Of a stretch of DNA of 64,000 nt, positions 1 to 12,119 are shown one piece after another. Origin of the DNA: Oegoconia quadripuncta (taxonomy: Eukaryota > Arthropoda > Insecta > Lepidoptera > Autostichidae). How positions within the stretch are numbered: the first letter of the stretch is position 1; the number at the start of each line of letters is the position of its first letter. Under the pieces are notes generated by a model that was not told where the DNA came from, did no database searches, and saw only the letters and a program-made list of their open reading frames with translations. A program made the position numbers and the translations under genes. The stretch spans positions 20,333,771-20,397,770 of the forward strand of contig OX438743.1 in assembly GCA_949316235.1 (NCBI GenBank). Reading direction: 5' to 3'.

Positions 1-600
1 TAAAATATTATGTACTAATTATATCAGTTAAACTACAAAGGAAATAAATTAATGGGTAATTTGCTGGCATAATGTGTACTTTATTTGTAATTTTTGGAGT
101 TTTGCAAATATTGCAATATTTCAAAGATTACACACGGTACAAAATGTCACGACCTTTATCCCAAATGGGCTGATCAGGGATATCCCAAACATAAGCGTTT
201 GTGTGTTCCAAGCATTTAAAAAACCAGTTAAAAATTTAATGAAACAACATCCACGGCTCACCTTGCGTAATATACAAAAATGCAGACGCGACAGATTGTC
301 ATCGCCGTTGAAACGTGCAAATCTTTCTTAAATCTATAGATACTTTTTGGTGGAAAGTCCCTTAGTCCCCTTTTACTACACCCACGGGAAGAGACGGGTT
401 GGTTCTAATATTGTTACGTGCCGAAATTATAGGATTATTAATGTTATAGAGTGTACATTCAATGTACATCTACTTGTGTGTGTACTTGGTGGAAGGTCGA
501 CAATGACAATAGATGTCGCTACAATAGAAGGGTATTGTTACATTATAATATAATGTACCTCACCTGCCTATTTGTGATACACAATAGCCATTTATTAGTT
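1..600. other. no recognised feature
   Basis: AT-rich sequence. I see no exon, RNA gene or repeat that I can place. Short open frames here look like chance. Confidence 0.4.
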
Positions 601-604
601 GTAA

Positions 605-930
605 TCTTCATGCTGAAGAGGTCGAGAGAAGTCTAAATGCAAGCCGCTTCCTACCGGTCGCTCTGGATGCTAGTGGATGCCCTGTGGCTGATAAGACGAT
701 GATATGGGCTTGAATAATTATATAAAACTAGCTGTTGCCAGCGACTACGTTTGCGTTCGACAACTAATCAAAATCGGTTCAGCAAAAACATTTGCCTATA
801 TGTTAATCCAATCTATCTAACATCTCAATTTCATCCAAATCCGTCCAGCCGTTTATGATTAAAGAGGTAACACACATTCATACATACACCAAGCTTTTGC
901 ATTTATAATATTAGTTGGGATTGCCTAATG
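605..930 (+). repeat. degenerate LINE tail and non-autonomous element
   Basis: At 610-710 the text resembles the 3' end of the LINE copy at 56550-56830 (both carry a cgcttc/cggtc block followed by gctagt and ccctgtggct). At 725-925 lies a copy of a dispersed element whose body carries ccaaatccgtcc and which ends gcatttataatattagtt. Other copies are at 6235-7235, 50815-51030 and, inverted, 54695-54790. The family resembles a repeat very common in lepidopteran introns. I cannot assign its class; a Helitron-like origin is a guess. Confidence 0.55.
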
Positions 931-994
931 TAATTACTCATTTTTAGAATATTTGGGAAAATTTTTGACCCTCGACGAAAACCGACGTGTGTTA

Positions 995-1020
995 TGTGTG
1001 TGTGTGTGTGTGTGTGTGTG
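995..1020. repeat. (TG)13 microsatellite
   Basis: Uninterrupted TG dinucleotide repeat. Confidence 0.95.
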
Positions 1021-1189
1021 ATCAGTGTTTGTTCCGGACGTAGTCCAGTGTTTGTCGGTATTGCGTGGTCCGATTTCAGTGCGGTTTTTTTATTAGAATG
1101 GTGGGGGTATTTAAAGAGTTAGTACCCCAGGAGGGTACCAGCACTATCAGTGCTGGAGAATCCCTCATCGCTCAGGCTGCCCTACTTAT

Positions 1190-1323
1190 TCTGGGGTGGA
1201 CACCTTCCTCAAAGGCCGGCAACGCATCTGTGACCCTTTTGGTGTCCATGGGCGGCGGTGATTGCTTTCCATCAGGTGACCCGCATGCTCGTTTGCCGCC
1301 CTCTCATATAAAAAAAATAAAAT
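1190..1323 (+). mobile_element. LINE 3' end (family C fragment)
   Basis: It ends in ctctcatataaaaaaaat and contains caaaggccggcaacgcatct. The same text is found at 4463-4800, 23325-23648 and, more distantly, 50230-50705. Only the last codons of the reverse-transcriptase ORF and the tail remain. It is preceded by unrelated sequence, as expected of a 5'-truncated copy. Confidence 0.75.
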
Positions 1324-1429
1324 AGAATATATTTAGCTTTTAAAACAGCTTTTGGTGTATTTGGATGATACAAAGTCTTTCGGGGATAACCAACAATCTG
1401 GAAATTACAATTGGTGATGCAAGTTTTAC

Positions 1430-2032
1430 GTCATGCTTTATTTGTCCTGGTCCCGCTTTTTTTGTCCCGCCGTTTAGATAATTGAACCGCCAAAAATTGG
1501 CAAAACAACGGACTTCAGTCAGATTCCACTTTCTGAATGTAAATTCTTGACTCGTTGGTGTAAATACCAAAATCGCTATATGTATGTGTAAAATATGTGA
1601 GAATTTCTCTCAATTCCTCATAGATCCCATCATCAGAACAGGATTATGATGAACATGGGACCACCCTGGAAGTATCTCTTATTAAATAAAACAATTTTCC
1701 GAAACTGTTTTGAAAAAAACGGGTAATTCAATAAATTGTTATGAGAATTGGAAGCTCTATGGCCAGGTTCCTAAGCCTGTTCTAATAAAAAACAGTAGTT
1801 GGAATTCTATGCCTATACTCCCACCCAAAGAGAAAAAAAATATTTTCGCAAATACAGACTAAATATCATAGCTAACATGACATGGCGCACATTATTGGAT
1901 GCGGAATTTAATAGAGAACAAGTTCAAACACAGTCCAAAGGAATTGGAACTCTATAATCATTACAATTGAGAGTTGAAAGTCGGGTGTACCGCCGACACC
2001 GATCGGTGTTCGCGTCCGCCTAAAGGTTAAAT
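1430..2032 (+). repeat. dispersed repeat pair (R2)
   Basis: 1440-1720 matches the reverse complement of 54088-54350 (shared blocks tagatcccatcatcagaac and ggattatgatgaacat). 1720-2032 matches 55125-55485 directly (shared blocks tcctatactcccacccaaag-like, tggcgcacattattggatg and accgatcggtg). Part of the second block is also at 45303-45420, inverted. No coding capacity is seen. The two blocks may be one non-autonomous element or two adjacent ones. Confidence 0.7.
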
Positions 2033-4460
2033 GACGGAGTTCTGTGGTAACAAACATAAAAATACAACCGAATTGATACACTCCTCCCTTTTGAAGTCGG
2101 CTAAAAAACACCACAATCTAAGACAGACCGATCCCATTCACAGAAGTGATCTACAATCTACCAATCCCATCTGCTCATATCAAAGGTACGCCTATCTCCT
2201 ACAGATACGTAGCTATAAATGCAACGAAAATCATGTTTTCACATTTACTTTATCATGAGACAGGGAAATATCACAACTTTATATTTATCTTGCTCTTTGA
2301 AATTCCACGAAATATTTATGGAAAAGCTTTGGGGCCACTTCACCGCAACAAAGGGTCACCTTAGGGTTCCGTGGTCATTGTTAAAGACCCTTATTATGTC
2401 ATTCATGGTCAGTAAACGGCGTGCCTTTGCAATACTATGAATACCGTGAGCTTGCACAAAATGCTCTACGTCCTACAGGTCTAATAGTGGTCATAGTTAT
2501 TATGTATGACTAGAAATGTGGTTGATGACTTTTTCATGCACTGTATCATTGAGCCCGCTTGCGAATTAATAGAACCAAGTTTTTTCTTTTGTTTTAAGTA
2601 TGGGCCACACCGGGTGCTCATACAGTTATAAATGATAGTCTAGCCTATAGCTACAGCTAGGGCTACAGACACCATACAATGAATCCAGTGTAAAGAAAGA
2701 AAGAGGGAAGAAAGGAAATATAATGGAAGAAAGAAGAAGGAAAGGAAAGTAAGAAGGAGAAAACGGTCACGAGTATATAGGAGATAGCTAGTTAAGGGGT
2801 AAATAACAGTAGACTCTCTTGCCCTAAGTGTTATGATGATGATGATGCTTCGAACCGATTTCGGCCCTGGCGACCACTTCGACTCCCAATCGGTTTGGTA
2901 TTGGTGCGCTCAAAGATGGTTAACTTAGCCGATCTTTGCGGTAAACTCCCGTGCGCCATGTGTTCGCGCAAGCACACTTTCCATGTAGTGATAATGAATG
3001 GCAGCGGGTGAACGGGTATTCAGCTCGCCGCGTTTAGCGTCGAGGTCAGCATTACGCTGTTCCTCGAAATCCGCTTACTCTCCTATGATAGATAGATTTA
3101 GGGCAGATCCTTCCACACCAGCACAGGGTCAATGTGGAGGGGGGTGTGAATCGACGAGGTATCATTTTTAAGACTACCCGCACTAAACAATCTAAGGTAC
3201 AAAATAATTTCGAGTGCAACTCGCTGCCCGGGCACCCACACAGGATACTAGTAATGATAAAATGCTTTTGGATGTTGGATGTATGCTCCCCAATTTCCCA
3301 ATCACCTTATAACGCCCGAATGGATTTGGATAAAATTTGGTACATCTTAGATTAACATTATAGGGTACTTATTATCCCGAAATTTCTAAGTGATTTCGCG
3401 TGGGTGAATAACTAGTTTATATAATAAAAGACAAGTAAATTGCCACGTCAATAGTGAAGAGCACGATTCAAATTTTGTTTTCTAAAGGACAATATTAGAA
3501 ATTATTCTCAAGACAAGACTAACTGAATTGGTAAAGCTTCACACGCAACCCCTTGTAGGTTCCCCTCTTATACTAGAGGGGAGGGCATCGAGTTTAAATA
3601 ATTGGTAGCGACCGCCGGACAGGGCAACAAGCGCTTGCGTGGAAAAGCGTATTACAATTTATTATCTATTTATGTTAGTCGATAGAGACAGATAACAAAA
3701 ACATGAATTTTAGAATGATCTTGTTTATAAATCTTGTAAAGTATTAACAATCCGACAATTATTTATAATAAATATGGTACTTAAAAAGCACAAATTCAAC
3801 GTCAAACAAAGTCTTCTATATAGCACTAAAATAACTAACAAAAGACGAAACGATATAGTTTGCCCTAACAAGGCAGGAACAAAACATGCATTTGCATATG
3901 CATAGATTCATTCTGTATATACCTACTTTATTTATAGATTTTTAGCTTATATCTATATGATTATATTATTTAAAGTCATAGAAGCCCTAGCTTCGCCTGA
4001 AACTCAGGATTTTCCTAGTTCAGGCACTAGTGTTACAGTTGCAATAAATATTATTATGTAGATTTTATGTTGTAATGTACCATAAATAAAGAATTAATAA
4101 ATATATTTGATTTGATTGATTGAGAATTGTAAGAAAATTAGATTGGGTAGAAGTATTTTAAACACCAAATACCTCCTTGTAAATATACAATAGTTCCTTG
4201 GAGAAATAAATAGTGGCATCACTAGTTAATGGGGATTCCACGAATTCAAATTCACCCTGTATAGCATCAATAGCATAATTAGATCATTTACGAAGTCCTA
4301 CAAGTTAGAGTTTTGCTCGCGACAGTACCGTTGTGGATTAGGTTCCGTATAGGTCACCACCGGTAACAAAAGGGGCAGAGGTATGCTCAAACGGTGGCCC
4401 CTACCTGATAAAATTCCCTATTGTTATATTCATTATCTTCATGTTTAGTTTGTTGAGAAC
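2033..4460. other. mostly unassigned; degenerate LINE remnants
   Basis: No host exon recognised. 2830-3080 starts with a GATGAT run and reads like a decayed LINE 3' region. 4020-4125 ends in aataaagaattaataaat followed by a TTGATT run, a typical LINE 3' tail. 4225-4262 (gaattcaaattcaccctgta) is an end fragment of the inverted-repeat element also seen at 40795-40820 and 54785-54815. The rest shows no structure I can support. Confidence 0.4.
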
Positions 4461-4462
4461 AA

Positions 4463-4800
4463 ATGGTTTTTTTTTTATATGAGAGGGCGGCAAACGAGCA
4501 TGCGGGTCACCTGATGGAAAGCATGGACACCCATGGACACCTGCAACACCAAAAGGATCACAGATGCGTTGCCGGCCTTTGAGGAAGGTGTAGGCTCGTT
4601 TCTTGAAGGTTCCAATGTCGCACTCGTTCGGGAATACCGCTGCCGGAAGTCCGTTCCACAGGGTGGTCGTACGTGGTGAGAAGTTTCTTGAGAAACGTAC
4701 AGTGGTAGACTTCCACTCATCCAGGTGATGTGGATGGAAATTTAATTTTCGGCGAGAAGTGTATCGGTTAAATTGAGCAGATTGCAAATTGAGCAAATTG
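4463..4800 (-). mobile_element. LINE 3' end, family C, RT C-terminus
   Basis: On the minus strand the frame gives an RT C-terminal tail with [14 protein letters not shown] and [16 protein letters not shown]. The pattern W-N-x-L-P followed by F-K-x-x is usual at the end of LINE reverse-transcriptase ORFs. It finishes in a poly-A run (poly-T on the plus strand at 4469). It is a 5'-truncated, non-autonomous copy; family assignment beyond LINE is not possible here. Confidence 0.8.
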
Positions 4801-5253
4801 AGAGAGGATTAATGAATTAAACCTACAACTGTATATTTTAGCGAGAACGGTCGATACTTTAAACCTTCTTTACTTTCTGTTTGCCTGGTACATCCTTGTC
4901 CATGGCAGTTCGAATATCATAAATAATGTCACGCGCGGTTCCACCATCACCGCCTCATCTTCACTTAACGTCAGATACGTTTGAGGTCAACGGTTATCAG
5001 TGTCAGATTAAGACCAATTCATGCTCTTATTAAAACTTCAGTATGTCATAAATTAACGTACTTTGTTTTCGACACTTTTATATATCTGACTTGATACTTC
5101 AACGTTCAAACAACAAGTGGCCTCATAAAATGGTGGCGACAACTGCCATAAACTTGGATAATCATTAGAAATACTGTAGAAATTAATTAGATATCCCACC
5201 ACGGAAAATTAAACCATTAAACATTATTATTATTTAAAGTATTTACATTCGAG

Positions 5254-5474
5254 TTTTTAACACTCTAAGCGCGCAGTCACTCGTGGCGAACTAATTCTGC
5301 AGAGCCATTTTTAACACTCTATAAGCGCAGTCACTCGTGGTGAACTAATTCTGCAGAGCCATTTTTAACAGTCTAAGCGTGCAGTCACTCGTGGCGAAGT
5401 AATTCTACATAACCATTTTTAACCGTCTAAGCGCGCAGTCACTCGTGGCGAACTAATTCTGCAAAACCATTTTT
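5254..5474. repeat. 54-bp minisatellite, four copies
   Basis: Units start at 5254, 5308, 5362 and 5416, a constant 54-bp period, and each contains gcagtcactcgtgg and aattctgca. Copies differ by a few substitutions and compensating small indels. It has no spacer/repeat alternation, so it is a plain tandem array. No coding frame runs through it. Confidence 0.93.
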
Positions 5475-5811
5475 GATCGATGCGTTGATTACAGATTCAC
5501 CTTTTTGAATTCATAGTTTTCGCGAGCTTATTCAATTATTTATTTTATTTTTATTGTTTGGTAAACTTACAGCATGTATATAAATATAGTAATTACAGTA
5601 CAGCTTGCTGTAATGCCAATAAACAGTTTGCACCTATAGTAAAATTATGAGCGACTAATTTTTAGAAAAAAAGAAAGAAATAAATTATTTATTTGCCAGA
5701 ATACAGTCTACAAGGTCTCAAGAAATTTAGGAATCATGGATTGAATCTGCATGCAGACGTGCAAAATATGATTATCGACACTTTACATAGCATTCCGATA
5801 ATTTGAATATT

Positions 5812-5960
5812 CAATACAATACAATACAAATACACTTTATTTCACAACAGAAAGGAAAATACAGTTTCAGAAAAGTGGTAATATTCCTTAACCCCATAGA
5901 AACACTTTGCCTGAAAGCCATTGTATTAATCGAATTTTAAACATTTTGTCATTTACTAAT
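5812..5960 (-). repeat. LINE-like 3' tail with (TTGTA)n
   Basis: On the minus strand the segment ends in a TTGTATTGTATTG run, the simple-repeat tail of a truncated LINE. Similar tails occur at 24109-24135 and 39730-39762. No ORF is left. Confidence 0.5.
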
Positions 5961-6234
5961 TTTATTTCATCAGGAGGATTGTTATACAATATTATAAACA
6001 TATTATAAACATAAAATAAAGTAATTAATGATAAAAATAAGAATAATTTTATTATGACAATGTTGTTTTGTGATAAAATGTTAGAGCAAAGAGTCTATGT
6101 AATCAGCTATCATGACATCAACAAGGCATGAGGGGAATATGTCTTATGCACCATTCATTCATTTGGGTAATTATTCTATAAAAGAACGAGTTGCGTAATT
6201 AATATATCTTCATTTCAATATTTTCTTTTATTTA

Positions 6235-7235
6235 ATACTAGCGTAGCGTAGAACCACTCCATCGCGGAAATTTGTTTATCCCGCGGAAACTACTCACTTT
6301 ATCGGGATTAAAAATATTCTATGTCTGAATTCAGGGTATATTCTACCTATATACCAAATTTCATCCAAATCCGTCCATTTCGCCGTGATTGAAATCAAAA
6401 TCAAAATCAAAAAATGCTTTATTTTGTAGGTACACAGGGTATACACTTAAAATAGTCAGATTTTACATTTTTAAAGCTACTGCTTGTTCAAAAGGCAATT
6501 TTCCCCTGAGAAGAACAAGCAAGAAACTCGAGAGGTCGCTCTTTTAAAAAAAGGTTTTTATATTACAAAATTATTATTTTATATTATAATATTTCATTAT
6601 TAATTGTGAAATAGCCTGGTTATGCGAACGGGCTGGTTATGTCCATGATTGTTTATCATCTAAATAATCTGATATTTTATAATATGCTTTCTTAATAAGT
6701 TTCTGTTTTATAGTATCTTTAAATTTATTGAAAGGAAGATTTTGTATATCAACAGGAACTTTATTGAAAAAGCGTATACATAACCCTTTGAATGAATTAC
6801 TGACTTTGTGGAGGCGACTTATGTGACCTGCAAGGTTATCTTTATTTCTTGTATTGTTTGTCACTATTTTTCCTAAATGATGCTACATTTTTTTTGACAT
6901 ATATTAGATTTAAAAAAATGTACTGTGACGAAAAGGTTAGAATATTATACTCTTTAAATCTGTCTCTAAGTGACACTGCAGGTCTCAATTGATAAATTGC
7001 GCGAACGGCTCGTTTTTGTAAAACAAAGATTGTATTGATATCCGCGGCATTACCCCACAGCAAGATACCGTAAGACATCAGGCTATGGAAATAACTAAAA
7101 TATACTAATCTAGCAGTGTTTACGTCCGATATTTTTCTAATTTTTTTGACTGCATACGCTGCAGAGCTGATTAAGCAACCAACAAACAAATAAACTTACA
7201 AACAAACATCCAAACTTTCTCATTTATAATATTAG
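6235..7235 (+). repeat. non-autonomous element split by a LINE
   Basis: The left half (6235-6390) carries tttgtttatcccgcg, caaatttcatccaaatccg and gtgattga. The right half (7167-7235) carries aacaaacatccaaact and catttataatattagtta. The uninterrupted copy at 50815-51030 runs straight from cgtgattgagcaac to the same end. The 775-bp LINE between the halves is therefore an insertion, with tgatt repeated at both junctions. Confidence 0.8.
6388..7165 (-). mobile_element. LINE fragment, family A (CR1/Jockey-like RT C-terminus)
   Basis: Two minus-strand frames (7189-6842 and 6864-6637) give the last part of a reverse transcriptase: FHSLMSYGILLWGNAADINT, then VLQKRAVRAIYQL, then SRLHKVSNSFKGLCIRFFNK and VPVDIQNLPFNKFKDTIKQK. 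A frameshift around 6842-6864 breaks it. The 3' end has a (GATTTT)n tail on the minus strand. Other copies are at 44548-45040, 46525-46973, 47075-47280, 58168-58260 and 60385-60520. The RT catalytic core is absent, so the copy is dead. Confidence 0.85.
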
Positions 7236-7479
7236 TTAGATTCCACTATATTTTTACTAGAATGAGCCATTTATCTCTCTTCCTTTCTCTGCCCTGCAAA
7301 TTAAAAGTGTGTCATATTTACGTATAGCCAGCCTATTAAAAAATAAACTTTTAAGGGTCACCTTTTACGATGCCCACGGGAAATTCGCCTCGTGCCACTG
7401 TCACTGGGAAAATGTTAAAAATACTCATTAAAATTTCATGAGCAAAACACAAAAATCCGTTACGTTTATTATTGTTTTT

Positions 7480-7745
7480 TTTATTGTAAATAAATACATA
7501 TATAAATGAAAAACATGCATAACTCGGGTACACACGTCCGTATTCATCATACAAACATATGCCCAGCATAGCATAGCAGCAGAGTTTACACCAAACAGGC
7601 CGTCTTTTATTGAAAGGACGGTTTTGTATCAACGGGTACCTCATTGAAAAATCATATGCTTGAAACGATTAGTTCTACTATGAACTGTAAAGTTTTTTAA
7701 AAATACGTCGAATTTAGTTGATTTTGTGGGGGTTTTATGATTCCT
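7480..7745 (-). repeat. SINE and LINE scraps
   Basis: 7490-7600 resembles the body of the SINE at 27449-27735, inverted (acatgcataactcgggtaca, cgtattcatcatacaaaca). 7603-7690 (ttattgaaaggacggttttg) resembles the family A LINE around 6730. 7990-8090 (ccactgcaggggtataggcc) resembles another lepidopteran LINE. All are decayed. Confidence 0.5.
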
Positions 7746-8104
7746 GTGACGGCCCCCTCGGACTGCCACATACATAGCTATAGCTGGCTTTAATGGGTTC
7801 ATGAATATAATAATTTACAGCACAATGAAAACAGAATTCGAATGAAAAACAGTTCATTTAACCTTGCTCTGTTCAACGTAATCGTTATTTTTGCAAAACC
7901 TTTTTGAAATGAATGTGTTTACATACGGCCGCTTATTTCGTGCGATGTCAATGATGAGCGCGGTCAAGTCAAAAATTATGTCCATGACCAACATCGTCAT
8001 GTCAGCCCGTAAAAATCCCACTGCAGGGGTATAGGCCTTCCCTAGTATAACGAGGGAGTATGGACCATGGTCCACCACGCTGGCCCAATGCGGGTTGGGG
8101 ACTT

Positions 8105-8330
8105 CACATGATTAGATTTTTTTTTTTATTTTACCTTTTTTATTTCTAAGGCATACAAGGTTTCCTCATGATGTTTTCCTTCACCGTTTAAGAGCATTCG
8201 GATAAATGCACATAAGTAATTGAAATAAATTTAAAAACTCATTGGTACATGGCCTGCCTGGGAATCGAACCCGGGCCTCCTAAATTTGGAGAGCGCGTCT
8301 TTACCGCTGAGCCACCGACGCTCCAACATG
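8105..8330 (-). mobile_element. tRNA-derived SINE
   Basis: Read on the minus strand it starts with ggtggctcagcggtaaaga (A-box-like) and gggttcgattcccag (B-box-like). A body containing ggtgaaggaaaacatcatg follows, then an A-rich end (poly-T at 8118 on plus). The tRNA part does not fold to a full tRNA and runs on into the SINE body, so it is not a tRNA gene. Confidence 0.75.
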
Positions 8331-8339
8331 GCCCCTTCT

Positions 8340-9600
8340 AATTGGAGAGTATTGGAGAGGAAGCCTATGTTTAGACTAAAGGCTGAAAGACAGGCTGAAA
8401 TCATGATGACGCCGAATGATTCTAAGATCTGAACTTACTAGTAATAAATATTTCTCATCGAATAAGGCCGATTTCACACGGAACTTTTAAACCCTGAAGG
8501 TTTTGTTATATTATTATCCATTCAACCAGCTTGTCGAGAATGACGTCGACGGCGAAAGTGTTCCGTGTGAAACCAAACTTGATTTTGGTGACAAGTGTGA
8601 ATTGGCAGGTCACTAACAACAGCTTACGTCATGTAGATATTATAAATACAAAAATGAGTTTGTTTGTTATCCTTCCTTCACGTCAGACGTTACTTAGTGT
8701 TAGAATTACTTAATTTAGGGATAGTTGAAGTATAATAATATGCCTAAGATAGATACTGCCCGTTTTAGAGGTTAAACGTACGTAAACATAGAGTTTAATA
8801 GGAATTTATATTTATTATAACATCCTCATGGCAACTGCTCAGTACCTCTATGGCGCTTGTTCATGACGGTTTAACTATAAATATATACCGTTTCCATCCA
8901 AAATACCTTCCCGTATGTGACAATATAAAGCTCTTCGGAGAGCTGTGAATACATTTGCATGTGAAACGGTACATTCGAAATACTCCCCTGTCGTGGGCCA
9001 TTCGACAAGGGGACGTCACTCCGACGTCATGCACCTCCTGAATAAATACTTGCATTTATGAATTCGAAATTATTTGATCTCCTGTATATGAACAATATTT
9101 CGTCTGTAACATACCCATATCCATAGATTTATTATAACTACGTATGGACCGTTTGAAACAATTAAATTAGCATAGCATATTTAGCACCAATGAGGTGTGA
9201 ATGTGAACTCAGCCGCACGCCTATTTTGTATACGAATTGTCATGGCATCAAATGCCGAGTTGTGTTATGAAAAACTCCACCAATTACGACAGAATGAAAG
9301 ATGCGTGGAATAACTTTTAAGTAGTAACAAATATAATGTATTCATTACAAGTTCCCACTGTTGGGGTATAGCCCGCGCCAGACATTGATTCGCTAATCGT
9401 AACGATTGCTTGTGTATTACTGAAAGAGGTTTGCTCGCGCGACCATATCTAATAGCATAATAATGTTTTGTGTACAACTTTAATCTCACTCGGTCCCAAA
9501 CTCACTGTGTATATTTTCACACTTTATGTAAAAATAATATGTGTGTCGCTAAATGGGTCAAATAAACGACTCTTATTCTTATTCAAATATGTAACAGCGT
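8340..9600. other. no recognised feature
   Basis: No exon, RNA gene or repeat that I can place. 9535-9590 ends in an aataaacgactcttattctt run that may be a LINE tail. Confidence 0.35.
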
Positions 9601-9604
9601 TTCT

Positions 9605-9716
9605 TTTTTATGCACAACAGGTTAGCTCTTGACCTCAATCACAACTGATGTTAAATGACGATGAGGCCGATACTGGAAGCTTACTGACCCGGAAACCTCA
9701 TCTTATTTGTGGGACT
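9605..9716 (-). mobile_element. SINE-A 3' fragment
   Basis: Shares atgcacaacaggtta, cttgacctcaatcaca and actgacccggaaacc with the SINE-A copies at 38710-39063 and 47683-47979. Only the 3' third is left. Confidence 0.7.
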
Positions 9717-9736
9717 ACAGCGATACAATAATATTA

Positions 9737-10138
9737 GGTCCTTACCTATGAAATTGGCGTTTTGTACGAAGAATTTCATTACGACTGTTTTCTCCATTTT
9801 TGATTTTTTTTTGGGAACGGCAAATCCAAATTTAGCTAAACTTTGTGTGTATTATCGGATAACATTAAGTTAAGTATAGGCAGCGTTAATTTTTAAAAGT
9901 AACCGCTTTATAAAAGTTTCAGCGAATCTAAGAAATGATTATGGGAAGCACATGAAAAGAGCTCTGTTCAATTTTTTTTTATTATGTGATTTAGCCCAGA
10001 AATTAAAAAATATTCCATGTGAAACCTTGAAATAATACTCCATTAGCCAAATAAACAAAGGATATAGCTTTGAAAATCGCAGGAATTGGTACATATGATT
10101 AACGAAGAAAAAAACTCCAATTTCATAGGTAAAGACCC
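9737..10138. mobile_element. MITE (family M2)
   Basis: About 400 bp bounded by inverted ends: ggtccttacctatgaaattg on the left and caatttcataggtaaagacc on the right. Two more copies lie at 37196-37612 and 57621-58030. It has no ORF. The flanking aatatta occurs on both sides but also continues the inverted end in other copies, so the duplication length is unclear. Confidence 0.85.
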
Positions 10139-10539
10139 AATATTATTATCCTTAGATTGGATATCAAAAATACTTATATTTAAGTTCCCGATCGCTAGCA
10201 TTGTTAATCACATCTGCATTATTAAAGTACTTACGATACGAGTAGTTGTTGCTGAAGCGTACAAGTAGGTGAGAGGTACTGGGGGATAAGCTGCAGTATG
10301 GAATCATGGTAGATTGGACCGAAGCCCCGCCTACTTACATACCCCTCACACCCCGCATCTCCCCTACCGTTCGAAACTCGAGAGTTGACTAACTTTAATA
10401 AAGGCTTATTAAGCTGCTCTATTAGATTACACTTTTACAGGATGCACACTGCATTGGAATTACTTAATCTTATTCCACCATCGTCTTTCTATCTTCGGAC
10501 TACTAGCCATGGTAATTCCACCCGTATGTAGTTAATATA

Positions 10540-10765
10540 CCGAACATTCGCACTAAGACGTTCGACTCTTTATTCATAATGCGAACAGCCAAGGCATGGA
10601 ACTCTCTTCCAGTGTCAGTCTTTGCTAAATCCTACAATCTTGGAATCTTCAAGAGCAGGGTGAATAGGAATCTACTGAGATCGCGTGCTTCAATTTCGAC
10701 CACATTATCACTTTCCATCAGATGAGATTGTGGTCAAACGCGTATCCAGTTAATCATAAAAAGAA
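10540..10765 (+). mobile_element. LINE 3' end, family B
   Basis: Plus-strand frame carries AWNSLPVSVFAKSYNLGIFK-like text followed by a 3' region with tgagattgtggtcaaacgcg. It belongs with the copies at 23115-23724, 31800-32117, 39910-40050 and 46759-46937. It is truncated. Confidence 0.8.
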
Positions 10766-10769
10766 AGTT

Positions 10770-12115
10770 TTATGATATTATAACTTTGCTTAGTCTGAAC
10801 AAAGGAGTGTAGCCAATGTGTCCTCATATCTCAAATTTATTTAAAGTATCAACGTAGGTTGCGTTTCAAATATCTGGTTTATTTGATTTTTATACGAGAA
10901 GCAGGTAAACAAGTTCATTGACCTCCCCAAATAATGTCATATAAAAAGTAACATTTCTTCAAGACGGTATTAATTTACAAATTTACATTCCTCCCCAAAT
11001 ATGAAGGTGTGATATCAAATTATGCTTTATTGTTAAAGATGTAAGGACGTGGGTAATACTTTTTCGGAAGCAGTAGATGTGGTAATGTATCTCTGGAGAG
11101 TCGGGGGTAAATTGAACAAACAATGTATTGCAAATGGCCGCGAAATCGGCGACGGTGAACGGGGCCCTCTGTTTCTCAAACTGTTGTGAATGAGCGGTTA
11201 AGTTTGTCATATGTCACGTTTTTAGATGATACTTTTATGATTTTGATCTTGGTTTGTAACTATTTTTCCTACAAACTATAAAAATATGCATTTTTTTTGT
11301 ATTTCAGTAATATAACTTAATAGTTCTGTAATAAAACTTTTATTTGCATATATAGATACTACGGGTCGTGCTAGACCTTCTGGTCGGCCGGTTGAGACAA
11401 GCCCAAGAGGCGGGAGCTAATCCTTTGGGCCCTGTGAAGTAAAGGAGTCCACGGTTTCACTGTGTACCAACAACTCCTCACAAACTGTCCTTTTGTTGAA
11501 TATATTAATAATATTTATTATATTACCCTAAACCGATGAGCATGTATGAACAACCTTATAAAAGTGAATGAAACAAAAGAGGTGTGTCAGGATCGTAGCA
11601 AGTGGAAGTCTATGGTCTTTGCTAGGGGTCTACGGAAAACAGGCGTGATTTTATGTATGTATATATTATTATTAATAGTTGAAGTTGATTAATAAGTAAT
11701 ATTGAACATTGTTATTGTAAAAAAGGGAGTTTCATTGATTTTTTTTCCTGTTTGGTACTTGCTTTGACATTTTTTTTCAAATTCGACACTTTGAGCCGTT
11801 GACATGTTGCTACCGATAGACATTTTGCAAATTGGGCTTTGACTGACTACATCACTAATAGGCGATGGGGTTTAATAATTATTAATGATTAATGATTTAT
11901 TTGAATTCACAGCCATAATTAGAAATCTAAAATTTAAGTTATACATTTAGAAGCCAAAATAGATCTGAGTAAGTTTACACATAGCTTATTTTGTTACCTT
12001 ATCTATCGAGACATCAAATTGTTGTGTTTGTGGGTAATGAAGAGAGAAATTGTATCGAGTAATATGTGCGAGTGTATGTGTGTGTATGAGTTGAGTGTAT
12101 GTGTACACAATTACC
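10770..12115. other. mostly unassigned
   Basis: 11583-11650 (caagtggaagtctatg... aaaacaggcgtgat) resembles 37125-37185 and is probably a decayed LINE C-terminus. The rest is AT-rich with no feature I can support. Confidence 0.35.
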
Positions 12116-12119
12116 TAAT

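Noticed and set aside
2031..2440. Overlapping plus-strand frames of 72-75 aa
   Set aside because: No recognisable motif and poor codon texture; they begin in repeat R2.
4401..4796. 131-aa minus-strand frame as a host gene
   Set aside because: It is the RT C-terminus and 3' UTR of a truncated family C LINE, repeated at 23325 and 1190.
5254..5474. CRISPR-like array
   Set aside because: The 54-bp units abut directly without unique spacers, and the genome is eukaryotic.
8240..8330. Possible tRNA gene on the minus strand (gggttcgattcccag)
   Set aside because: No closed acceptor stem, and the sequence runs into a SINE body. The same applies to the tRNA-like heads at 15345, 26640, 27465, 38970, 47352 and 49610.
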